Positions 43,307-50,338 of a stretch of DNA of 50,338 nt are shown here, in pieces. The notes under the pieces were generated by a model. It was not told the origin of the DNA and did not search any database. It was given only the letters and a program-made list of their open reading frames with translations. The stretch covers positions 1 through 50,338 of the forward strand of contig JANDLU010000017.1 in the NCBI GenBank assembly GCA_024330215.1, in the 5' to 3' direction. Source of the stretch: Candidatus Gaiellasilicea maunaloa. Its GTDB lineage: Bacteria; Actinomycetota; Thermoleophilia; Gaiellales; Gaiellaceae. Positions within the stretch are counted from its first letter, which is position 1. The number at the start of each line of letters is the position of its first letter. The translations under genes and the position numbers were made by a program.

Positions 43307-45037
43307 GTGTCCCGAGCCCCCCTCGGTTTCGCTCTGCTGAGTGCGCTGCTCGGTGCTCTCGCGGCCGCCTCGCCCGCGCACGCGCGCGAGTGCGGGATCC
43401 CGGACTCGCAGCCGCTCTGGGTCGACTTCGCCGGCCACGACGCGCCGCTGCCGCAGAAGCCTGGGCTGACGCTTGCCTACACCTCAGGGACCGAGAAGCC
43501 CGCCGCCGCGCGAGCCGCGGGCGCCGCGACCGTCTTCTTCGACCTCAACTTCAACAAGCGCGTGGGCACCCCGACCGCGCCGGCCGATCCGGCCACGATC
43601 GTCGACAAGGCCGATCGACTCTTCGACTTCGCCGTCTCCGTGACCGGCTGCGCGACGCCCTGGATCGCCCTGAACGAGCTTTTCGGCGCCCAGACGCCGA
43701 CGCCGTGGACCGAGACGACGGCGCAGTACCGGGAGAACACGCTCGTCCTCCTCCGCCGTCTGGCCGAGCGCGGCGCCCGACCCGCGCTCACAATCGCAAA
43801 CCCGCCCTACACCGGCGGCGAGGCGGCCGATTGGTGGCGCGAGGCGGCCGCCACCGCGCTCCTGATCCGCCAGGTCTTCTTCACGGCCCCCAACGTGCCG
43901 CAGTTGCACGCGCTCGGCCCGGTGCGCGGTAGCCGGGCGATGCGCCGCGGGATGCGCGGGCTCGTTCGTCGCTTCACCGAGATCGGGATTCCGGCGAGCC
44001 GCGTCGCGCTCGAGCTCCAGTTCCATTCCGCACCGGGTCAGGGCGGGCGGGAGGGGCTCCAGCCCCGCTCGAAGTGGCTCGAGATCGTCAAGCTCGAGGC
44101 GCTGGCCGCTCGGCAGGTGACGAATGAGCTCGGCACCCACTCGATCTGGTCGTGGGGCTGGGCCACGTTCAGCCAGGCCGGAATCGACCGAGACAAGGGC
44201 GAGGCGGTCTGCGTCTACCTGTGGGTGCGCGACCCGACGCTCTGCAGCGGGCCCGGTGCGGCTGGACCGGCGTTCGACGCCTCCCTCACCGTCGGCCAGC
44301 TCGAGCTGCCGGCGGGGGTGATCTGCACGCTGCCCGCGGGCGAGATCCGGCTGGATGCGGTGGCGCCGCTCCTGCGCGCGCTCGGCGACGGCGATGTGGC
44401 CCGGAGCGTCGTGCTCGAGCGGCTCGTGCTCGGATCGGAGGTGAAGCTCGAGCCGGAAGCAGCACTCACGGCCGAGCTCGCGTACGTCGAGGAGCGTTAC
44501 GGAGGCAGTCTCTCCGCCTACCTGGTGGCGCTCCGCGGCGCCGGGCTGACTCGAGCGGCGACGCGCGCGCTGCTCGCGGACGAGGTTCGGCGGGAGGCGA
44601 TTCGCTCCCGCTTCACGACCCTGCCGCCGAGTGTCGCCGCGATCGCCGCCTTCCACGCGACGTATGCCGAGCTCCGGGCGCGGCTCGTGGAGGTGACGAC
44701 TCCTGTCGCCTGGCTCGGCGGCCTCGCTCAAGGACTCGCGCTCGAGACGGTCGCGCCGCGCCGGATCTTCGCCCTCGCCGAGGCCCGACCCGGTTGGGTT
44801 CGCGACCTGCGCGGACGCCTCGAGGTGAGACCGCTCGAGCCCACGACCTCGCTCGGCGCCGTTCCGCTCGCCTCCGCGCAACCCGCGATCGTCGCCGCGC
44901 TCAACCGCTTCGCCCGCGCCTCGGCCTACGAGCGGTGGATCGTGAGCGCCGGTGAGCGGGCCCTTCGGGAAGCGACCTGCCTCGGCGACGAGCTGCCCCA
45001 GACGGGGACGGTCGGACTCGACAGCCTCTTCGATTGA
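43307..45037 (+). CDS. Conserved secreted protein, unknown function
   Basis: 576 residues from a GTG. A signal peptide covers residues 1-27 (LLSALLGALAAASPAHA). The mature protein begins ECGIPDSQPLWVDFAGH and has conserved blocks I recall from other Thermoleophilia-type secreted proteins: TVFFDLNFNKRVGTP, TPWIALNELFG, PYTGGEAADWW and SIWSWGWATF. The pattern suggests a TIM-barrel or glycoside-hydrolase-like fold. No established family or active-site motif can be named with confidence. The C-terminal ~200 residues are helical. Confidence 0.7.
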   Translation: MSRAPLGFALLSALLGALAAASPAHARECGIPDSQPLWVDFAGHDAPLPQKPGLTLAYTSGTEKPAAARAAGAATVFFDLNFNKRVGTPTAPADPATIVDKADRLFDFAVSVTGCATPWIALNELFGAQTPTPWTETTAQYRENTLVLLRRLAERGARPALTIANPPYTGGEAADWWREAAATALLIRQVFFTAPNVPQLHALGPVRGSRAMRRGMRGLVRRFTEIGIPASRVALELQFHSAPGQGGREGLQPRSKWLEIVKLEALAARQVTNELGTHSIWSWGWATFSQAGIDRDKGEAVCVYLWVRDPTLCSGPGAAGPAFDASLTVGQLELPAGVICTLPAGEIRLDAVAPLLRALGDGDVARSVVLERLVLGSEVKLEPEAALTAELAYVEERYGGSLSAYLVALRGAGLTRAATRALLADEVRREAIRSRFTTLPPSVAAIAAFHATYAELRARLVEVTTPVAWLGGLAQGLALETVAPRRIFALAEARPGWVRDLRGRLEVRPLEPTTSLGAVPLASAQPAIVAALNRFARASAYERWIVSAGERALREATCLGDELPQTGTVGLDSLFD

Positions 45038-45112
45038 CGCACCCTCGTAAGCGGCGATGGTGTAGAGCGGCTGCTCGAACCGTCCCTGCCGCGGCGCGGA
45101 GGAAACCTGGTC

Positions 45113-46582
45113 TCAGCGCTTGCCGAGGAAGAGCTTGGCTTCGGCCGCGCGCCGGTTGACGAGCCCCTGCAGCGTCTTCCCGCCGGCCTTCGTCCAGCGC
45201 GCGAGCTGCGCCTCGACCGCGTCGTAGCGGCCCTCGTTCAGGAGGCGGAGGAGCGTCGAGTTGCGGAAGGCGCCGTTGCCGACGTTGAACGCGAAGCTGA
45301 CGAGCGCGTCGAACTGGTGCTGCTCGAGCGGCACCTTCACGCATCGTTCGACCTCGGCCGCCGCCTTCGCCGCGTCCTCCTGGAGCAGCTCGAAGGCGCG
45401 CTCCTGTGAGATCCCCGCCTTGAGCTCCGCGGGCTCGCTCCCGTCGATCGGGCCGTGGTGGACGAGGTGGCCGTAGCCGATCGTGCAGTGGTTCGCCGCG
45501 TCGTTGTAGAGCTCGCCGCGAAAGCCCTCGAAGCTCGCAATCAGCTTCGCGCCCTTCTTGCTCAGTGCCGAGGGCGGCACGGGCTTCTTTGGCTTCTTCG
45601 GTCGTACCGGCTTGTCGACGTCGACGACGGCCGGCTCCCGCTTCTGCTTCTCCTCCTCCGCCGCGACGGCCGCCTGGAGCGCGCGGCCCGTCTCGGTCCC
45701 GAAGACCCCGTCCACCTCGAGGCCCGCGTCGGCCTGGAAGCGCCTGAGCGCTGCCTCGACGACCGCGTCGAAGATCCCCTGCCCGCGCTCGAGGTAGCGC
45801 TTCCCTGCGGCGTCGGTGATCGAGGCGAGCTGCTTCGCGAGGAGCGCCACCCTTGGCCCCTTGCTGCCGAGCCGGAGGAGCTGTGCGGCCTCCGCGGCGG
45901 CCTTCCGCTTCTCCTTCTCGGCGCGAACGGCGACCGCAAGCTGTCGGCTCGACTCGACACCGTAGACCCCGTCGGAGTCCTGGTCGTAATCAGCCTGGAA
46001 CCGCCGCAGGGCGGCCTCGAGAGTGGCGTCGAAGACGCCTTGCCCGCGCTCCAGGTAGCGCTTTCCCTCGCCGTCCGTGATCGACGCGAGCTGATTCGCC
46101 ATCCGCGCCACCCGGTAGCCCTTGTCCCCGAGCCGAAGCGGCTTCAGGAGCTTCAGCTTCGGCTCCTTCCGGAAGTTGAGGTGATGCTTCTCGCGGGCAC
46201 TCAGCGGATACGTGCGAGTGACGGTGAAGCCGAGCTTGCTCGCCGCCTCGATCACGCCGTCCGCGTTCTCCCAGTCCATCCCGACGCACCAGTAGAAGAG
46301 CGGCACGCCTGCCGGGCCCGGGTAGGCGACGCCGTCGTTCCTGCGCTCATGGGTGGATCGTCCGGGCGGGTTCGCCGGATTGAAGCCTGGCTTGCCCAGG
46401 CGGAAGCCGTCGTAGAGCTCGCGCTGGGACATCTTCGCCGGCCTGCACCGCTTCAGAAACGGCTCTGCCTCCGGCGAGCGATCGCACGAGTTGAGCGTCG
46501 CGCCCGTCCGGCGCTTGATCTCGAGGATCATCGGCGCGAGGCTCGCCGGCACCGGGCAGTTGTCGACCACCTCGAACTTCAC
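45113..46582 (-). CDS. Modular endolysin-like muramidase
   Basis: 489 residues from GTG 46582 with AAAGGAGG 7 bp upstream. N-terminal ~145 residues: an M15/VanY-like domain (STHERRNDGVAY, MDWEN, EKHHLNF, holding the His/Asp/His pattern of a zinc site). Two peptidoglycan-binding repeats follow (LRLGDKGYRVARMANQLASI to DGVYGVES, and LRLGSKGPRVALLAKQLASI to DGVFGTET). The C-terminal GH24 lysozyme has LIASFEGFRGELYND and CTIGYGHLVHHG, with the catalytic Glu in SFEGF. There is no signal peptide. It is coupled to the upstream membrane protein by a 4-bp overlap. A phage origin or a domesticated wall hydrolase are both possible. Confidence 0.88.
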   Translation of the reverse strand: MKFEVVDNCPVPASLAPMILEIKRRTGATLNSCDRSPEAEPFLKRCRPAKMSQRELYDGFRLGKPGFNPANPPGRSTHERRNDGVAYPGPAGVPLFYWCVGMDWENADGVIEAASKLGFTVTRTYPLSAREKHHLNFRKEPKLKLLKPLRLGDKGYRVARMANQLASITDGEGKRYLERGQGVFDATLEAALRRFQADYDQDSDGVYGVESSRQLAVAVRAEKEKRKAAAEAAQLLRLGSKGPRVALLAKQLASITDAAGKRYLERGQGIFDAVVEAALRRFQADAGLEVDGVFGTETGRALQAAVAAEEEKQKREPAVVDVDKPVRPKKPKKPVPPSALSKKGAKLIASFEGFRGELYNDAANHCTIGYGHLVHHGPIDGSEPAELKAGISQERAFELLQEDAAKAAAEVERCVKVPLEQHQFDALVSFAFNVGNGAFRNSTLLRLLNEGRYDAVEAQLARWTKAGGKTLQGLVNRRAAEAKLFLGKR

Positions 46583-47553
46583 GTGCTCGCCTCCTTTGCG
46601 GGGATGTCTCGGCTCCGGGTCGTCGCTCCTCGGCCGGCTCTCGTCTCCTCGCCCTCGCCGTGGCGGACGGCGTCGGTCGCCGGGGGCGGCGCGCCCGCCG
46701 AGCGCAGCCGCGCGACCTTGCTCAGCACGTCGAACCAGAAGGGGGCGCCGAGCGTCAGCGCGGCCGCCGTCAGCAGGAGGCCGAGCGGCTTCAAGAGGAT
46801 GCGGGCGAGCCACCCTGCGCTTCCCTCCGGACCGCTCTCCGTGCTCCAACCGATCGGGATCGCGAGCTGCTCGAGCTCGGTCACGTCGCGCGCCACCTCC
46901 TGCACGCTCGCCGAGCCGTCCGCCGGTTCAAGCGTCTCCGCCCGGGCCACCACGGCCGCGCGAACGGCCTTCTGCGTCCAGAGCTCCTCGGCGATCCGCA
47001 GGCTGTCGACGTTCAGGGAGACGACGAGCGCGAGCGCCAGTACCCAGAGCACCTTCTGCACGCGCCGCCTGTACCAGCCGGAGACGCGCTCCATCGAGTC
47101 GTCGAACCACCGCTCGGCGTCGCGGGTAAATCGTGTCACGTCGCCGTCGGCACGCTCGTAGAGCACCGTCAGCGCTCGGCGTGCGTCCTCGCTCGGGACG
47201 GCCGCGATCGCATCCTCGACCTTGCGCACGGTGCCTGCCCGGTCGAAGTCGAGCAGCGCGGCGACGAACGTGCGCGAGGGAACGTAGGACGGATAGTGTC
47301 GCCGCCTCGAGCGGGGCGTGACCGGCCGGACGAGGGCGTTCAGAAGCGGATGCTCGAGGAGCCTCCCTGTCTGCTCGAGGCCGCGATCGAGGTTGGCGGG
47401 CTCGAGCAGGTTCGCGATCCCGCGACGCAGGAACTCGGCCCGCCAGTTGAAGATGCTCGAGATCGTCTCGTTCAGCGCGGAGCACGCGAGGCTGAGGATC
47501 ACGAAGACGAAGACGAGGCCGAACGCAACGTCGAGGACGGCGGAATCGAGCAT
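46579..47553 (-). CDS. Conserved membrane protein upstream of muramidase
   Basis: 324 residues from ATG 47553. It has an N-terminal helix (FGLVFVFVILSLACSALNETISSIF), a central cytosolic-like helical region with WFDDSMERVSGWYRRR, a second helix (VLWVLALALVVSLNVDSL) and two C-terminal segments (LLKPLGLLLTAAALTLGAPFWFDVLSK). The pattern belongs to a conserved family of unknown function. Its stop overlaps the muramidase start by 4 bp, so the membrane protein may export, hold or regulate the wall hydrolase. A longer upstream frame is rejected because it overlaps the divergent GTPase gene. Confidence 0.75.
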   Translation of the reverse strand: MLDSAVLDVAFGLVFVFVILSLACSALNETISSIFNWRAEFLRRGIANLLEPANLDRGLEQTGRLLEHPLLNALVRPVTPRSRRRHYPSYVPSRTFVAALLDFDRAGTVRKVEDAIAAVPSEDARRALTVLYERADGDVTRFTRDAERWFDDSMERVSGWYRRRVQKVLWVLALALVVSLNVDSLRIAEELWTQKAVRAAVVARAETLEPADGSASVQEVARDVTELEQLAIPIGWSTESGPEGSAGWLARILLKPLGLLLTAAALTLGAPFWFDVLSKVARLRSAGAPPPATDAVRHGEGEETRAGRGATTRSRDIPAKEAST

Positions 47554-47701
47554 CAGCGAACCACCATCGGCCACTCCTTCGTCGAGCCGCGGCCGCAGTG
47601 TCCCGGCTTCCTTCCCTGCTGTCGAGGCGATCTTGAACCGGCGGGAGACGACGGTCAAGAGCGTGTGGATACCGTTCGCCCTCGCCGGGTAGCTCTCTGC
47701 C

Positions 47702-49396
47702 ATGGCCGCCGACGTCACCGAGCCGCTCAGCCGCCTGCGGGACGACTTGCGCAGCGTCCGCCTCGAGCTCGATGTGCCGGGTGCAGTCGAGGCGCGCCGC
47801 GTCCGCGACGATCTCGTCGCCCAGGTCGACGACTACCTGCTGCCGCGCCTGCGCCAGATGGAGGCGCCGGTGCTGATGGTCGTCGGCGGCTCGACCGGCG
47901 CCGGCAAGTCGACGCTCGTGAACAGCCTGGTCGGCGCCGTCGTCAGTCCCGCCGGGGTGCTGCGCCCGACCACGCGGTCGCCGCTCCTCGCCTGTCATCC
48001 CGACGACGTGCGCTGGTTCGAGGACGACCGGATCCTGCCCGGCCTGGCGCGAACGACCGGCGCGGTTGCGGCGGAGCCGGGTCGGCAGAGCGGCTCGATC
48101 CAGCTCGTTCCGACCGCGGCGCTCAGCCCGGGGCTCGCGCTCCTCGACTCTCCCGACATCGACTCGGTGCTCTCCGAGAACCGTGCGCTCGCGAACCAGC
48201 TCCTCGCCGCTGCTGACGCCTGGCTCTTCGTCACGACGGCGGCCCGCTATGCCGACGCGGTGCCGTGGGAGTTCCTGCATGCCGCTCGCGACCGCGGCAC
48301 GACGCTCTCGATCGTCCTGAACCGCGTGCCAGAGGACGCCGGCCGCGAGGTTCCCGCACACCTGCAGCAGATGCTCCGTGAGCGAGACCTGGCCGACAGC
48401 CCCGTCCTCGTCGTCCCGGAGGTCGAGCTCGTCGCCGGGCTACTCCCGCCGGCCGCGCTCGCGCCCGTGCGCGCCTGGCTCGACGACCTCGCGGCCGACG
48501 CGCAGGCGCGCGCATCTCTCGTCCGCCGAACGCTGCGTGGCGCGCTCGCGAGCCTGCCCGCGCGCGCGACGACGGTCGAGCGCGCGGCCGTCGAGCAGCT
48601 CACGGCGGCCTCCGAGCTCCGGGCCGAGCTCGACGCCGCCTACACGGGGGCCCTGCGAGAGGTCGAGGGCGCCCTGCGGAGCGGCTCGCTCCTGCGCGGC
48701 GAGGTGCTCGCCCGCTGGCACGAGGTGGTCGGAACCGGCGACGTGATGCGGGCGCTCGAGACTCGTGTCGGCTGGGTACGCGACCGGCTCAAGAGCCTCG
48801 TCACGGGCTCGCCGGCGCCCGATGCGGAGCTGCGCGTGACCGTCGAGAACCGGGTCGAGGCGGTCGTGCGGGCCGCGGCGGAGCGCGCCGCCGAGCGGAC
48901 CGCGCGTGCCTGGCGCGAGCGTGTGCCGGGTCGGGCGTTGCTCGAGTCGGCACCGGACCTCGACCGCGCGTCGGCCGCGCTCGAGGCCGCGACCGAGGAG
49001 GAGGTGCGTGCTTGGCAGGGCGTCGTCTTCGATCTCGTCAGCGAGGAGGGCGCGTCGAAGCGGTCGACCGCGCGGCTCGCCTCGCTCGGCGTCAACGGGG
49101 CGGGACTGACCGTGATGCTCGCCGTCTTCGCCCACACGGGAGGTCTCACCGGCGCCGAGGTCGCCGTCGCGGGCGGAACCTCGGCGGTCGGCCAGAAGGT
49201 GCTCGAGGCGATCTTCGGCGACCAGGCCGTTCGCGCGCTCGCCGCGCGCGCCCGCGAGGATCTCGTCGAGCGCGTAGACCGCCTGCTGCGCGAGGACGCG
49301 GCTCGCTTCGACGCGCTTCTCGACGCCGCCGCGCCGGAGGCCGACACCTTCGCGCGTTTGCACGGCGCGGTGGACGCGATCCGCCGGACCGCGTGA
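47702..49396 (+). CDS. Dynamin-like GTPase, first of a pair
   Basis: 564 residues from an ATG. G1 is GGSTGAGKST, G2 is the RPTTRSP region, G3 is LLDSPDIDS, and the G4-like element is LNRVPED. A helical stalk follows with a C-terminal hydrophobic patch (VNGAGLTVMLAVFAHTGG) that may insert in membrane. This fits the bacterial dynamin-like/YfjP-type pairs of actinobacteria (compare DynA/DynB of Streptomyces), which act at membranes, for example during sporulation septation. The next gene starts inside its stop codon (GTGA). Confidence 0.85.
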   Translation: MAADVTEPLSRLRDDLRSVRLELDVPGAVEARRVRDDLVAQVDDYLLPRLRQMEAPVLMVVGGSTGAGKSTLVNSLVGAVVSPAGVLRPTTRSPLLACHPDDVRWFEDDRILPGLARTTGAVAAEPGRQSGSIQLVPTAALSPGLALLDSPDIDSVLSENRALANQLLAAADAWLFVTTAARYADAVPWEFLHAARDRGTTLSIVLNRVPEDAGREVPAHLQQMLRERDLADSPVLVVPEVELVAGLLPPAALAPVRAWLDDLAADAQARASLVRRTLRGALASLPARATTVERAAVEQLTAASELRAELDAAYTGALREVEGALRSGSLLRGEVLARWHEVVGTGDVMRALETRVGWVRDRLKSLVTGSPAPDAELRVTVENRVEAVVRAAAERAAERTARAWRERVPGRALLESAPDLDRASAALEAATEEEVRAWQGVVFDLVSEEGASKRSTARLASLGVNGAGLTVMLAVFAHTGGLTGAEVAVAGGTSAVGQKVLEAIFGDQAVRALAARAREDLVERVDRLLREDAARFDALLDAAAPEADTFARLHGAVDAIRRTA

Positions 49397-50338
49397 CCCG
49401 TCCTGGAGAGCTCGACGCGCGGATCGCGGCGCTGGCGGAAGCCGCCGACTTCGCTGACGGGAGGCTGGACGACGGTCCCGTCGAGACGGCCCGGGCTGTC
49501 GTCGCGAAGGCCGGCGCGCGCCTCGGACTCGGGCTCGAGACGACGGTCGTCGCGCTCGCCGGGCCGACGGGCGTCGGCAAGTCGCAGCTCTTCAACGTGC
49601 TCACCGGAACCGAGCTGGCGACGGTTGGCCGTCGGCGCCCGACGACCTCGGCGGGGCAGGCGGCGGTGTGGGGCGACGGCGGCGAGGCGCTGCTCGACTG
49701 GCTCGAGATCGCGCGCCGCCATCGCCTCGAGGTCGGCGAGCTCGACGGGCTCGTGCTGCTCGATCTACCCGACTTCGACTCGGTCGAGACGGCTCATCGC
49801 GTCGAGGCCGATCGCGTCGTCGAGCTCGCGGATCTCGTCCTCTGGGTCGTCGAGCCGCAGAAGTACGCGGACGCGACGCTGCACGAGCGCTACCTGCGGC
49901 CGCTCGCGTCTCACGCCGCGTCGATGGCGGTCGTCCTGAACCAGGCCGATCTGCTTTCCGAGGTGGACGTTGCAGCCTGGCAGAAGGACGCGGAGCGGCT
50001 GCTCGCCGAGGACGGGTTGCGGGGGATCCCGCTCGCGGTCGTCTCGGCGCGCACCGGCGCCGGGTTGCCCGAGCTACAGCGGTTGCTGCGCGAGCGCGTC
50101 CGAGCGCGGGATGCGGCCGTTGCCAGGCTGGGCGCAGATGTCGAGGTGGCGGCCGAGACACTCGGCACGTCGTGCGGAGGCGCCGCCGCCGGCCGTGTCG
50201 AGCGCGAGGAACGTGCGCGGCTGCTGGCGGCGCTCGAGGACGCGGCCGGGGTTCCGACCGTTCTGCGCGCGGTTGCCGATGCGCACCGGCGACGAGGTGC
50301 GCTTGCGTGCGGCTGGCCGTTCGTGCGCTGGATCAAGC
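49393..50338 (+). CDS. Dynamin-like GTPase, second of a pair (partial)
   Basis: Starts at GTG 49393, overlapping the previous stop, and runs off the window edge after about 315 codons. G1 is GPTGVGKSQLFN, G2 is RRRPTTSAGQ, G3 is LLDLPDFDS, and G4 is LNQAD (NKxD-like). The available C terminus (GWPFVRWIK) may begin a membrane segment, as in YfjP-type GTPases. Tandem GTPases of this kind usually form a heteromeric membrane-remodelling pair. Confidence 0.88.
   Translation, partial: MTRPGELDARIAALAEAADFADGRLDDGPVETARAVVAKAGARLGLGLETTVVALAGPTGVGKSQLFNVLTGTELATVGRRRPTTSAGQAAVWGDGGEALLDWLEIARRHRLEVGELDGLVLLDLPDFDSVETAHRVEADRVVELADLVLWVVEPQKYADATLHERYLRPLASHAASMAVVLNQADLLSEVDVAAWQKDAERLLAEDGLRGIPLAVVSARTGAGLPELQRLLRERVRARDAAVARLGADVEVAAETLGTSCGGAAAGRVEREERARLLAALEDAAGVPTVLRAVADAHRRRGALACGWPFVRWIK

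Noticed and set aside
45113-46582. Prophage call around the muramidase
   Set aside because: No terminase, capsid, tail, portal or integrase genes in the surrounding sequence.

Overview
The window is very GC-rich, densely coding DNA with many GTG starts and 4-bp ATGA/GTGA gene overlaps. The gene content (BTAD/SARP-type regulator, acVLRF1-like peptidyl-tRNA hydrolase, tandem dynamin-like GTPases, SWIM + SNF2 helicase pair, Lhr helicase, DUF2237) points to a chromosome of an Actinomycetota bacterium, most likely a deep-branching class such as Thermoleophilia (Gaiellales/Solirubrobacterales). The phylum is well supported by gene content; the class is inference. No rRNA, complete tRNA, CRISPR array or IS element is visible.

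Layout. 1-3.5 kb: a 12-bp tandem repeat, then a leftward cluster (HhH-GPD glycosylase, DUF1028 protein, phospholipase D-like protein), a small protein, and a signal-anchored protein followed by a terminator-like hairpin. 3.7-7.6 kb: a giant SARP/BTAD-adenylate cyclase-AAA-TPR regulator. 7.5-8.8 kb, leftward: a split-borosin-like RiPP locus, meaning a short precursor with a leader domain, a hydrophobic candidate core and seven DEPPA repeats, followed in the SAME reading frame, after one TAG, by a borosin-type peptide backbone N-methyltransferase. This is the most interesting locus. 9-18.3 kb: Lhr helicase, a GGDEF protein, a GAF-MerR-B12-binding (CarH-like) regulator, an Fpg/Nei glycosylase and an unrecognised protein. 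18.3-24.8 kb: a double cupin, ParA, an FtsZ with a long N-terminal extension, a flippase-like membrane protein, gamma-glutamyltransferase and a GNAT. 24.8-27.3 kb: a cysteine-less dual-specificity-phosphatase-like protein, a frameshifted VOC gene, a DUF2325-like zinc-ribbon protein, and a decayed stretch with a VapC/PIN remnant. 27.3-33.1 kb: a RecB-like nuclease-helicase fusion, an HExxH membrane protein, a papain-like peptidase and an O-methyltransferase. 33.2-38.2 kb: MutS2, a 12-bp repeat block, acVLRF1, DUF2237, a GT4 glycosyltransferase and a small secreted protein. 38.2-43.3 kb: an HNH-like protein, SWIM + SNF2 helicase and a cNMP-binding protein. 43.3-50.3 kb: a secreted conserved protein, a modular endolysin-like muramidase with a membrane partner, and two dynamin-like GTPases (the last cut by the window edge).

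Two dispersed repeat families occur: the 12-mer (consensus CACCGTSTCTGR) at 1-76 and, inverted, at 35.6-35.8 kb; and a GGGACNGTCCC-type palindromic repeat near 33.1, 38.9 and 41.9-42.0 kb, the last lying inside the SNF2 coding frame. Possible functional groupings are DNA repair (HhH-GPD, Nei, Lhr, RecB-like helicase), ribosome rescue (MutS2 + acVLRF1), and cell division/envelope (ParA-FtsZ, muramidase, dynamin pair). All identifications come from reading motifs; no database search was run.
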